This document shows positions 20,354-30,815 of a DNA stretch of 64,000 nucleotides, in pieces. The stretch covers positions 46,301,383 to 46,365,382 of the forward strand of contig OZ024879.1 of NCBI GenBank assembly GCA_964017185.1, read 5' to 3'. Source of the stretch: Rugalucina vietnamica. Lineage: Eukaryota; Mollusca; Bivalvia; Lucinida; Lucinidae. Under the pieces are notes generated by a model. It saw only the letters and a list, made by a program, of their open reading frames with translations. It did not search any database and had not been told where the DNA came from. A program made the position numbers and the translations under genes. Each line of letters starts with the position of its first letter. Positions within the stretch are counted from its first letter, which is position 1.

Positions 20354-21257
20354 AGGAGGGAACACGAAAACATAAGGAATATGGAACATAGGACAAGAAA
20401 ACATAATATAGAATTGAAGCAATCAGAAATAGACAGGGTAATCCAGCAGTTCAAAGAAAACTGTAAACAAATGCCAACTTTCATATGTGTAATTTGTTAT
20501 CGGCAGTTGTTTAAAAAACAAGTTAAAACATTTACATTCTCTAAATATGATGATTCTGAATGTGTTTCTGAGTGCCTGAGAGCAAACAAATTACATCAAT
20601 GCAGACCTAACTGTAACAAAAGTTGCCCAGAATGCGCAAGGTGGATTTGCTTTACCTGTGATAGATACTTGCTTCTGAATAAACTCCCTAACCAAGCATC
20701 AGTGAATTCTCTTGCTCTACCAATACAACCACCATGTTTGGCAAATTTAAATACAATTGAGAAGCATCTTATTACGCCAATTATACCTTTCATGAAAATT
20801 ATACCTTTACCAAAAGGTCTACAAAAAGGTCTCCATGGACCAGTTGTGTGTGTTCCTTCAAACCTGTCATCAGTCACTGAGGTTCTACCCAGACAGCTTT
20901 CTGACGAAACTCTGGTGAAAGTGTTAGGGAGCGCGGTGGCGTAGTGGTAGAGCGTCGGACTCCGAATCGAGAGGTCCTGGGTTCGAACCCCACAAGCGTC
21001 ACCGTGTTGTGTCCTTGAGCAAGGCACATCTACTCCCTACAGTACTGGTTAAACCCAGGAAGCGTTGGCTCCGTCCCGACATGACTGAAAAATTGTTGAC
21101 TGGGACGTTAAGCCTCAACACAAACAAACAAATCTGGTGAAAGTGAAATTGAAAAGAAAACTTGAATACAGAGGACACCATCTTTTCCAACAAGTGTCAT
21201 TGCAGAAGTTGAAGAATGCACTGGAGTACCTCAAAGCATACAATCCATACTATAAAG
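19913..21257 (+). pseudogene. Helentron repeat/DUF6570-like exon, split by a SINE
   Basis: Continuation of the protease-repeat protein after the A-run frameshift. After more 21-residue repeats comes a Cys-rich region from about 20460: CVIC, then CVSEC, then CRPNCNKSCPEC and CFTC, likely zinc-binding. This leads into PPCLANLNTIEKHLI, IPFMKIIPLPKG and GPVVCVPS, a block typical of DUF6570 domains seen at the N-terminus of Helitron proteins. A SINE enters at 20924, and its TAG at 20942-20944 stops the frame. After the second target copy the same protein resumes (VKLKRKLEYRGHHLF ... LKAYNPYYK) up to a donor at 21258. The exon ends in phase 1. Confidence 0.8.
20924..21145 (+). mobile_element. tRNA-derived SINE with 13-bp target duplication
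   Basis: The SINE (20924-21132) is followed by the second copy of TCTGGTGAAAGTG (21133-21145); the first is at 20911-20923. A box TGGCGTAGTGG lies near 20937 and B box GGGTTCGAACCCC near 20980. The body has 'ccttgagcaaggcacatct' and 'ctgggacgttaagcc', and the tail is (CAAA)n. The total insertion is 222 bp, a multiple of three, but it carries a stop. A truncated head of the same family is at 47404-47447. Confidence 0.95.
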
Positions 21258-21364
21258 GTAATTTAATTGTTATCATTCACTGTAAATTATTGTATACTAT
21301 TAACAAAAGCTTTATATATTGTCACTTTGATGTCTGATATAATTTTGACCAATTTAAAGTTTGT

Positions 21365-21990
21365 TGTTGCCTCACGATCTCCATCTTCGGGCAGCTTACT
21401 GAATCTGATTATCTGTGAGTCCTGGTTTTTGATTCATCAGGATGTTCCTATCTTTTGAAGCTCAAGGTATATATTTTGTACCAAAATGCACTGGGCAGCC
21501 TGAATCTGTGTCCTGGTTTTTAATTCATCAGGATGTTTATCATGATTTATATGTTTCTTCTTGATGATTCATTGACTAGTTAGAGATTCACCACGAAGAC
21601 CGAAGAACTAACTAAATATTATGAAACACTGCAGAAGCTGAGGGTGAGGTTATGGCCATGTAAAACCGATTTAAACCTGCCAGTAACTTTTTGTTACTGA
21701 TTGTTCCAAGTCGATACTTATGTGGAGGTATTTTTTGTTTTATGTCTTGGTGTTTAAAATTTTTGTGCTGTTGGCGCCTTATGTATGTTTTCATATTTTT
21801 AATTAAGTTAAGGTAACTGAGTGGCCACCTATTGGGAAAATAGCTGATCATTTGGCTTTATACGAAATGTTCTCATGGTATAAGTACCTGATTGTTAGGG
21901 GGTTTTTTTCCAACCTCGGTTTTTGGAGTGGGAATCTTTTTTCTGATTACGCCTTTTCCTGATCTTTGCCTACTTGTACCTTTTAATATT
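21365..21990 (-). repeat. R1, long copy in a Helentron intron
   Basis: The longest R1 copy with the one at 63322-63830, of which it is the inverse. Beyond the usual R1 it includes 'tctccatcttcgggcagctta', 'gactagttagagattcacca' and 'gaaacactgcagaagctgagggtgagg'. It lies in the intron after the DUF6570-like exon. Confidence 0.8.
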
Positions 21991-22044
21991 TGCTTTTACA
22001 CAGTTATTTGCACTATGACAGTTATTTGCTCTTATGTTTCACAG

Positions 22045-22176
22045 ATATAACAGTTGATATGGCTTCATCTCGTATTGACCCAGAGGGAGAAGGAAACATC
22101 CTCATACCAGATGACCAGCAGTTTGACAGAAATTTACTGACCACATTATCTGAGGATGAAGATTCAACTCATCAAG
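22045..22176 (+). CDS. Helentron cassette exon a
   Basis: 132 bp between a CACAG acceptor and a GTATTT donor. It starts in phase 1 (G|AT) and ends in phase 1 (CAAG|gt). It encodes ITVDMASSRIDPEGEGNILI and then an acidic Ser/Thr-rich tail (LSEDEDSTHQ). It joins the upstream exon (..YYK-D) and the Rep exon (..HQ-DVSES) without changing frame. Five related copies follow one another. The sequence is acidic and probably unstructured; I recognise no domain. Confidence 0.7.
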
Positions 22177-22440
22177 GTATTTATTTAAAACATTGAAGTA
22201 AGAATACAGGGTCCAGAAATTTATAGAATGAATTTTGTTTCTCTTTGGTAAGTGAATTATCTATCAAACAAAGGCTTTTAAGGGCCACTTTGATGTCTGA
22301 GCTATTTTTGACCAATTTAATTTTTTTCTTGGCTTCACAGACAGAGAAACAGCCTCATCTTTTTCATCATCCAGTGAAAGCTAAAATCTGAATTTCAATC
22401 CTAATTTCCATTTCACAGTTATTTGCACTATGTTTCACAG

Positions 22441-22852
22441 ATATTACAGTTGATATGGCTTCATCCTGTACTGACCAAGAAGGAGAAGGAAACATCCTCA
22501 TACCAGATAGCGATCAGTTAGACAGAAAGTTACCGACCACATCATCTGAGGATAACATCAGGAAAACATGCCCGTGTAATGTATACCCCCTTGAACCCCA
22601 CTTTTATATAGCAAAACTGGGGTATGCAGGGGTATACCTATTTTTCTTATTTTTGCTCCAAAACATAGATTGTGGGTACTCGTTAGAACCGCCTCGACGA
22701 GGCGGTTCTAACATGTACCCACAATCTATGTTTTGAGCAAAAATAAGAAAAATATCAAAATTTTTCAGCTGAAAATTTTCAATTTTTTTAGCTCAAAAAA
22801 TCTTTGTTTATTGCATGGACAAGTTTTCGTAATGAACATTCAATTCATCAAG
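22441..22852 (+). pseudogene. Helentron cassette exon b, split by MITE-A
   Basis: Starts after CACAG at 22440 and ends at CAAG|GTATTT at 22852, as in the other copies, but a 279-bp MITE-A (22556-22834) sits inside. The remaining 133 bp match the 132-bp exon, with perhaps a 1-2-nt duplication at the insertion. It encodes ITVDMASSCTDQEGEGNILI before the break. Confidence 0.7.
22556..22834 (+). mobile_element. MITE-A, copy 2
   Basis: 279 bp from CATCAGGAAAACATG to CAAGTTTTCGTAATG. The centre is a nearly perfect hairpin: the two arms share 'agattgtgggtactcg' and 'ttagaaccgcctcg' with their inverses. It is inserted in cassette exon b. Confidence 0.85.
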
Positions 22853-22989
22853 GTATTTATATAAAATGTTGTAGTAAGAATACAGGCTCCAGAAATTTAT
22901 AGATTGATTTTTTTTTCATTTATTGAGTGAATTTTCTATTTATATCCAAAGGCTTTAGAGCCATTTTGACATCTGAAATACTTTTGACC

Positions 22990-23150
22990 AATTTAAAAAA
23001 AAGCAATGATCAAGAAATGGCGCAATCAAAAAGAAACTCCCACTCCAAAACCCGAGGTGGGAAAAAACAAAATTAACAATCAGGTACTTGCACTTGTAAC
23101 ATATTGCAAGCTGAATGGGCAGCCATTTTCCCGAAATGTGGCCACAAAGT
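22990..23150 (+). repeat. R1 remnant in cassette intron
   Basis: Contains 'caatgatcaagaaatggcgc', 'ccaaaacccgaggtgggaaa' and 'aacaatcaggtacttgca'. The same piece recurs after the next cassette exon at 23505-23670, so R1 was present before the exons were duplicated. Confidence 0.7.
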
Positions 23151-23228
23151 TTGTTGTAGACTTTAGAATTTAATATTTGCTTTTTCACAGTAATTTGCAT
23201 ATGACAGTTATTAAACTTTGTTTCACAG

Positions 23229-23360
23229 ATATTACAGTTGAAATGGCTTCATCTCATAGTGACCCAGAGGGAGAAGGAAACATCCTCATACCAGATGACG
23301 ATCAGTTAAACAGAAAGTTACCGACCACATCATCTGAGGATAAAGATTCAATTTATCAAG
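23229..23360 (+). CDS. Helentron cassette exon c
   Basis: 132 bp, phase 1-1, acceptor CACAG and donor GTATTT. It encodes the same acidic peptide type as exon a, with the variant MASSHSDPEGEG and tail SSEDKDSIYQ. Uninterrupted. Confidence 0.7.
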
Positions 23361-23504
23361 GTATTTATATAAAAAATTGTAGTAAGAATACAGGCTCCAG
23401 AAATTTATAGATTGATTTTTTTTTTCATTTGTTGAGTGAATTTTCTATTATCCAAAGGCTTTAGAGCCACTTTGACATCTGAAATACTTTTGACCAATTT
23501 AAAG

Positions 23505-23670
23505 AAAGATTAAAAGTAAGCAACGATCAAGAAATGGCGCAATCAGAAAGTAAACTCCCACTCCAAAACCCGAGGTGGGAAAAACAAAATTAACAATCAG
23601 GTACTTGCACTTTTAACATATTGCAAGCTGACTGGGCAGCCATTTTCCTGATAGGTGGCCACAAATTTTG
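23505..23670 (+). repeat. R1 remnant in cassette intron, second copy
   Basis: Near-duplicate of 22990-23150, produced together with the cassette exon. Confidence 0.7.
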
Positions 23671-23746
23671 TTGTAGACTTTAGAATTTAATATTTGCTTT
23701 TTCACAGTAATTCGCATTATGACAGTTATTAAACTTTGTTTCACAG

Positions 23747-23878
23747 ATATTACAGTTGAAATGGCTTCTTCTCGTAGTGACCCAGAGGGAGAAGGAAACA
23801 GCTTCATACCAGATGACGATCAGTTAGACAGAAATTTACTGACCACATCATCTGAGGATAAAGATTCAATTCATCAAG
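23747..23878 (+). CDS. Helentron cassette exon d
   Basis: 132 bp, phase 1-1, acceptor CACAG and donor GTATTT. Variant MASSRSDPEGEGNSFI with tail SSEDKDSIHQ. Uninterrupted. Confidence 0.7.
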
Positions 23879-24162
23879 GTATTTATTTAAAACATTGAAG
23901 TAAGAACACAGGGTCTAGAAATTTATTGATTGAATTTTGTTTCCCTTTGGTAAGTGAATTATCTTTTAAACAAAGGCTTTAGAGCCACTTTGATGTCTGA
24001 CCTATTTTTGACCAATTTAATTTTTTTCTTGGCTTCACAGACAGAGAAACAGCCTAATCTTTTTCATCATCCAGTGAAAGCTAAAATCTGAATTTCAATC
24101 CTAAAATTTTTCCATTTCACAGTTATTTGCACTATGACATTTATTTGCTCTATGTTTCTCAG

Positions 24163-24294
24163 ATATTACAGTTGATATGGCTTCATCTCGTATTGACCCA
24201 GAGGGAGAAGGCAACATCCTCATACCAGATGACAACCAGTTAGGTAGAAAGTTACCAACCACATCATCTGAGGCTAGAGATTCAATTCATCAAG
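24163..24294 (+). CDS. Helentron cassette exon e
   Basis: 132 bp, phase 1-1, acceptor CTCAG and donor GTATTT. Variant MASSRIDPEGEGNILI with tail SSEARDSIHQ. It is the last copy before the Rep exon at 24909. Confidence 0.7.
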
Positions 24295-24299
24295 GTATT

Positions 24300-24908
24300 T
24301 AAATTCTTATTGGATTTATCGAGTGAATTATCTATTATCTGATTGATTCTTATTGGATTTATCGAGTGAACTATCTATTATCTGATTGAATCTTATGTTT
24401 CAGTTAAACATTTATCAGAGATATGGTCCATGTAATTCATTATATGGCTTAGACCATCTGTAATTTATTTGTAGTCTTTCTTAGAAGCAGAAGATCTATG
24501 TGACTTTTGAAAAGCTATTTAAAAGAAAGCTCACAAGCTGACTCATATTGATTAAAAAAACACCATTACTGAAACCATACTTCTCTTTTTTCATTCATTC
24601 AATATATACATCACAATAATAGTAAATAAGTCCAGTTGTGTCAGTGAAGACTGATGAACCCTATTATCTGTCACGTCACGGATATTAGTCTAATTACACA
24701 ATATACTGCCTTAAACATTTTCCTTTCTTTCAAAGAAGAAAACATTGTTTGTTCATAAGGCTAAGAGTCCTCTTGTTCCTAATGTGCCCAACAAAGATTC
24801 TGACCATACTAGTTATTGGAATAGTATGATCTTAATCGTTGTTTGAGGCATTTCTGAATATAGTCAGGCTTTCTGATGATATTACTTGTGTCATATTTAC
24901 TGTTTCAG
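24300..24908. other. Intron before the Rep exon
   Basis: Contains a short direct repeat (ttattggatttatcgagtgaa, twice at about 24307-24400) and ends with the acceptor ttactgtttcag at 24908. An open frame continues upstream of the acceptor to 24839, but it is intron sequence. Confidence 0.6.
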
Positions 24909-27900
24909 ATGTATCAGAGTCCTCAGCACCTATGGTGTCATGCCTACAACCAGAGGATCTGCAACAATCACAGCAGGATCCAAATGACCATATATCACTA
25001 GGTCCTGGCGAGGGACAAACTCCGTGTAGTGTTAATCAAGAAATGAAGATTTTTCCATACCTCTTTCCAGACGGAGTTAATGGTTTTAATGAAACCAGAA
25101 ATACCAAACTTGGACTGGGAAGATACTTCAATAGTAGACTGTTCAGTAAAGACAATAGATTTGCTAGTGATCCACAGTATATTTTTTTTGCCCAATACCT
25201 ACAAGAATTGAATAATATCAATAGTGCTATTAGTATTGCAATGAGAAAAAGCTCAAAGAAAACGGTAGACACTAATAATGTTACGGCTGGAATGATAACA
25301 GATTCAAGTCAGCGAGACAAGCTTTTGAACTCCGATAAAGGTTACAGATACCTCAAAGCAATACGAGGATCACCAACATATTGGCAAAAAGTCTTAAGAG
25401 ACCTTTTTGCAATGCTAAAGCAGTTAGGAATACCGACATGGTTTTGTAGCTTTTCCGCAGCAGACAGGCGATGGCCTGAGATTCTTGAAGCGATTTGTGT
25501 CCAACAAGGTCTACCTATACCAGAAAATCCAGACTGGACCGAATATTGTGAGATAATTAATGCTAATCCAGTTACAGCGTGTCGCATGTTTGAATCGCGT
25601 GTGTTGTCATTCATTTCTACTGTCATCTTGTCACCAGCAAAGCCCATAGGGGAAGTCATAGATTTTTTCTACAGAACAGAGTTTCAAAGTAGAGGTTGGC
25701 CACATATACATTGCCTTTTTTGGTGCAAAGAGGCTCCAAAATTTGACAGTTCTACTGACAATAAGGAATTTATAAGTTACATTGACAAATATATAACATG
25801 CGCTATTTCAAATCAAGAACAGGAGCCTGATTTCTATGAAATTGTGTCAAGTGTTCAGTTACATTCAAAGAGTCACTCACGATCATGTAAAAAAGGAGGA
25901 AAGACGTGCCGTTTCAATTTCCCCAGGCCCATTGCCAATGAAACATTTATAGCAACACCAGCCTCTCCTCCAGAAGATATTTGTCCCATCTTGTTTAAGA
26001 AAAATGCTACAAATTTGCTAACCTCAGTTTGGGATGCTATGAGCTCTCCTGATTGCACATATAAAAGTGTTGAAGAGGTATTTGAACAGCTGAATGTTAC
26101 ACACGAACAGTATGAAAAAGCACATTGTGCTCTGGCGCAAAGAAATACCATCATTTTCAAGAGAACAGTACCAGATGTTTGGGTTAATCCTTATAACAAA
26201 CATATCCTTGAGGCTTGGAATGGTAACATGGACATCCAACCTGTGCTAGATGCAGAAAGTTGTCTCATGTATATGGTGAAGTATATCTTGAAGGCAGAAC
26301 GTGAGCTTGGAGATGTACTAAGAAAGGCTCAGCAAGAAGCAGAAGAAGGACATATGGAACCGCTCAAACAACTTAGAAAGCTTGGAAATGTGTATTTGAA
26401 TGCAAGAGAGATTTGTGTAATGGAGGCAGTTTACCGAGTGTGCGGCATGAATTTGAAAAGCAGCTCTCGAGAAACTTTTTTTGTTCCAGCTAGCCAAAAT
26501 AGTGCTAGGATTACTAAGCCTATTTCAGCATTGAAACAGCAAGACACTTCAAGTGAGGATGTATGGATGACAAGCATAATAGACAGATACATTGCAAGAC
26601 CTGAAACTGAAGAGTTTGAACACATTTGTTTGGCTGAATTTGCCAGCAAGTACAAAGTTACTCAAAAATCTGTAAACAAATTTAGTGAAACAGAAGATAC
26701 AGAGAGTCCTACAACCAATGTGTATACACTCCTTGATAACAAAGGAACCATTAAAAGAAGAAAAACACAGGCAGTGATAAGATATCCTGACTGTAACAGA
26801 CAAAAGAAGTCAGAAGATTATTATTACACAATGTTGGCAATGTTTTATCCATGCAGACAGCAAGACTTCAAACCAGAGGATGTTGACACATATGAACAAA
26901 TGTTCCACCAGTTCTCTGACATAATCATACCAAACATGCAGCCTTATGAACAATTATCTGAAGAACTTAGTGATGCTTGGCAAGCTATACAAAATGGTGT
27001 TATACCAGAAGATGCTTGGGCTGAAATTGCTGCTAATCAAGAAGTTCAGAGACTTGAAGAAGAAGAGGAATTAAACAGTATCAGAGCAGAAATATTGGAA
27101 GACATGGAAGAGATAAACATTCCAGATATCTGCCAAGAAGAGGTAAAAGTGCCAAAAAATGCTCCTGCATGCCATACATCCTCCACAAGAACATCACAAA
27201 GTGATCACTGTCAAATGGTGAGATCGTTGAATGAAGAACAGCGTAAATTATACATGTTTATAAAGCATTGGGCTGAACAAAAAGAACAAGAAAATGCTAA
27301 ACCATTCCACATTTTCCTCACAGGTGGTGCTGGGACTGGCAAATCTCACACAATCAAATGTATAATCAATGAAGTTGATCGTATTATGAGTAGAAAAAGT
27401 GAAAATGCCGATATGCCAGTTGTGATTCAGGTTGCCTATATAGGAACAGCTGCTTTCAACATAGATGGCCAGACTATTCATTCAGCTTTCAACATCAGTA
27501 AGTTCTCAGGTGATTTCCTGTCAGAGGATGCAGCCAATACTCTGCGAAGTAAACTACATGATCTTCAGCTCCTTATTATAGATGAAGTATCTATGGTATC
27601 AACAAAACTACTCAATACCATACACTGTAGGCTCCAGCAAATAAAAAGGCCTTCACAACCTAACAGTGTTTTTGGAAATATATCTGTGCTGGCAGTTGGT
27701 GATTTTTACCAAATACCACCAATTTCAGGAAAATCTCTTGTTTCTGTCAACAAATCTCTAACAGATTTGTGGTGCCTTTTCAGTATATGGACTCTTCATG
27801 AAGTGGTTCGACAGAGGGGTGATGATAAATTTACTGAGATGCTAAACAGAATAAGAACACAGCCCCAAAACCAACAACTAAAGCAAGAAGATATGGAATT

Positions 27901-29350
27901 TCTTAGGAGCAGACTTGTCAGTGAAATATCTCCAGATTTTCCCAGACACATTCTACATATAGCCCCACTTCGTAGGCAAAGAGATGCTCATAATGCTGAA
28001 ATGCTGAAGCTTATTTCAGAAAAACAAACATTGTATGAAATAGAGGCAGTAGATATTTGTCATGATAAGAAAACACAGAAAACCTACAGAAGAAACGATC
28101 CTCTGAAGGTAGAAGATGCTACTATACCTGCCCATTTTTCCGTATGTGTTGGAACTAGAATCATGCTCACAATGAACCTGGATGTCTCAGATGGCCTTAC
28201 TAATGGTGCAATAGGCACTGTTTCAGCTATTATCCCAGGGCATATGCCACTAGGCCAGCCAGCAGCCATATGTGTAGTATTTGATAATGAAAAGGTTGGC
28301 ATCAAGTCCAGAAGCAAAAACAAGCCTCCACCACATGTGGATCAGAGATCAACAGTAATAACACCAGTGACAGAAGTAATTCAGTCATCTCCATATGAAG
28401 TGACCCGCCATGGTTATCCATTTATTTTAGCATGGTCAGTTACAATGCACAAAGTACAAGGTATTACAACAGATAAGGCCCTTGTATCATTGAAAGGTAT
28501 TTTCAAACCAGGAATGGCATATGTAGCTCTAAGCAGAGTAACAAGTGGCAAAGGCTTGTATCTCCTGGACAGTGACTTTGACCTTAATGTTATATATAGT
28601 AACCCAAATGTAAAGAAACAGCTTGACTCAATGCCTAAGGCAGACTCATTACCAGAATGGAAAATCCTTTTCAAGGCAGATGAAATAACTGTGGATCCTG
28701 AGACCCTTATTCTAGCAAGCCATAACTGTGAGGGATATTTACCCCATTTACAAGACATTAAACAGAATAATTTCCTACAAAGAGCAGACATCATAGCCCT
28801 TCAAGAGACGTGGACTTCCTCTGGCATGACCCTCACAAGTCTATCAGAAAGACATGTCCCAGTATTCAAACACAGAGATTAGGTTTCTCATGTGACACAG
28901 GGTGTACAAGGTGGTGGAGTAGCAATATTTGTTCATGAGGACTTTGATTACAGTGTTATAGATACATCTTCTATCAATCTGGAATGTATTGGGATAGAGG
29001 TGAAATCACCCCCAATGTCTGTATTTAGCATCTACAGACCACCACATCTCCAACTAGCAGAATTCTGTAAACAGATAAATTTGGTTCTCAAATGTATCAA
29101 AACCCGCTTCTCAGTGTTAATGGGGGACTTTAATGTGAATCTCTTAAATGAAGTCAACAACAAACTCAAGAACACTCTGTCAAACTATAGCCAGGTTATC
29201 TGCTCTCCAACAACTAGAAAAAATACACTGATTGACCATATCTACATAAAGGGTCAGGAATATGTGCCTACACAGTCTGGGATTGTTCCAACATACTACA
29301 GTTTCCATGAAATGACATTTGTATCTATTAACACAGGCTCTGGTATCTGA
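24909..29350 (+). pseudogene. Helentron Rep-helicase-endonuclease, one internal stop
   Basis: The exon starts at the acceptor before 24909. Residue numbers below count from 24839, the start of the open frame. The Rep part has the HUH motif in GWPHIHCLFW (286-295), a HSRSCKKGGKTCRF segment (347-359) and the paired tyrosines Tyr478 and Tyr482 in YMVKYIL, the usual two-Tyr nickase site. The SF1/Pif1-like helicase has Walker A GGAGTGKS (829-836), Walker B LLIIDEVSMV (911-920), VGDFYQIPP (about 953-961) and the late motifs VTMHKVQG and YVALSR. It should nick and unwind DNA for rolling-circle transposition. A TAG at 28880-28882 interrupts the C-terminal APE-like endonuclease, which continues in the same frame to 29350. 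That domain has LQETW before the stop and MGDFNVN and LIDHIY after it. The final SDH motif reads SFH here. Confidence 0.9.
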
Positions 29351-29550
29351 GAGACACAGAATCCTGTAGCATAGAAAACTTCTCCAGATTAACCTTCAGC
29401 TGTGCCCAGGGTTTCAAGCAAGTGAGTATATAAATTGCTGTATGCAAGGAAAGAAAGTACAAGAAATTTAAGAATTTTATTGTTACCTTACTAACACAGA
29501 AAATATTCTCTGCAGTTTCATTTCATTGTAAATTTGCAAAGGCCAGATGT

Positions 29551-29590
29551 CAGGTGAGCGCTCACAGGACCAATGGTCCTCTCGTATTAC
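29551..29590 (+). other. Probable Helentron 3' terminus with hairpin
   Basis: CAGGTGAGC at 29551-29559, then the hairpin AGGACC-AAT-GGTCCT at 29566-29580, then CTCGTATT. The same arrangement ends the elements at 2028-2066 and, inverted, 37604-37630. It lies about 200 bp after the last codon of the endonuclease. It could instead be a solo end of a non-autonomous copy. Confidence 0.65.
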
Positions 29591-30815
29591 ATGTTCAGTT
29601 TGGATTTTATAAAAAAATATGAAAAAAGAATAGATAATAATCTTTTATCATATATTTTTTCACAAATACCTCTGTGCAATTTAGTGTATAATCACACATA
29701 CAGGATGTCTTGACTGGATCTTAAAAGATTGTTATTCCATACACACTGCCTTTTAAGTATTTTGATCCTTCTGGCCCCAAAAAGGGGGGAGACATCTGTT
29801 TTTTTCCTAGAAAAACAAATTCTAGTTTCAAACCTGTTTTTGTTTTTATTTCTTTTAAAACTTATTATGCTCATTACGTATTTAGTTGTTGTTGTTGTTG
29901 TTTTTAAATTTCCGTACCCAAGTAATTTTGTACCAACTTTGGTGATTTTATACCCAGGTCAATTTGTACCTAGGTTCGAAATGACTAAGGTCCGAATATA
30001 CTTAATTTAATTTCACTTAAACTGGTGCAAACTGACTTGGGTACCAAATAATTGTTTTCATTTAGGGTTCAACCTTGTTCGAGCAAGACAGAAAAAAGAC
30101 AGTTGTATATGCTGTATATGCTGCAATTGTTATCGGAATGGATAGTTTGAGTTCCTTTAAGAGTAGCGAAAACCTAATGCAGTGCAAAATTACAGAAATA
30201 TTTCACCAAGCTTTTAGGTGCGAATCGACTTAGGTACGAAATGATTGCTATTTTGGCGCGAAATGACCAAACAGTGGGCATGAAATGACCAAAGATGTAA
30301 CGGAATGACCTGGTGGCGAATTGACTGGAATCCGTTTGGCGAATGCCCCATAAATACGACGCGAGGGTTGCGAGTTTTATGCGCTGCGGTTTTCATTGCT
30401 GTGAAATAATTAATTGAGATATAGCGTTTGATAGTTTTATATTTTGCTCAAAAAATAAATTTGTTTGAATTTATGCTTTATGTCCCAGTCAACTGCTATG
30501 GTCATATCAGGACGTTGCCACTGTGTTTTGGGACTTTTACAAAGACATCCAAAAATGCTTCAAATATAATCACCAAAGTAAGTCACAAAGGGTTTATGTA
30601 TTGATGTGTTTGACAAGAAACCACTTTTCCTGGGAAGGCTCAGACCTGAGTGGTTAAACAGTAATCAGATGGACAGTCAGTAGCGCAAAAGCTTTGCCTC
30701 AGGATCATCTATTTCTTTGGGTCCCAATGAACAGGGACGCATATTCCTAACCGATCGTCCTTAAAATTATCGAATAGATAAATTAATCATGAGAAACATT
30801 TTATTTTTGTTTCAG
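29591..30815. repeat. Spacer with degenerate 'TTTTGTACC / GGTACGAAATGACC' words
   Basis: At 29905-30005 short words like 'aattttgtacc' and 'tttatacccagg' recur in one orientation. At 30220-30330 the inverse words ('ggtacgaaatga', 'gcgaaatgacca', 'atgaaatgacca') recur. The two clusters face each other. Similar words are at 12232-12340. Otherwise no gene. Confidence 0.45.

Larger units (their letters stand above)
18200..29590 (+). mobile_element. Helentron (Helitron2-type rolling-circle transposon)
   Basis: About 11 kb in which the exons follow one another in agreeing phases. In order they encode a basic leader, a C48/Ulp1-like protease, charged 21-residue repeats, a Cys-rich DUF6570-like domain, five cassette exons, then HUH Rep, Pif1-like helicase and APE-like endonuclease. 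The Rep-helicase-endonuclease order is diagnostic of Helentrons. The 3' end is placed near 29590, where a CAGGTGAGC motif and a 15-nt hairpin match the ends of the non-autonomous elements at 107-2066 and 37604-39404. The 5' end is not fixed. Intruders are a SINE (20924), R1 (21365) and MITE-A (22556). Three lesions make this copy probably inactive. Confidence 0.85.

Noticed and set aside
19533-20422. Long minus-strand frames with hydrophobic Phe/Leu/Ser repeats
   Set aside because: Antisense of the 63-bp charged coding repeat; the plus strand carries the protease-repeat protein in phase with its neighbours.
20924-21010. Looks like a tRNA gene (A and B boxes)
   Set aside because: It is the head of a SINE: it continues into a non-tRNA body and a (CAAA)n tail and is flanked by a 13-bp target duplication.
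24839-24908. Start of the Rep protein at the ATG-like position 24839
   Set aside because: A consensus acceptor at 24908 and phase agreement with the cassette exons make this intron sequence; the exon starts at 24909.
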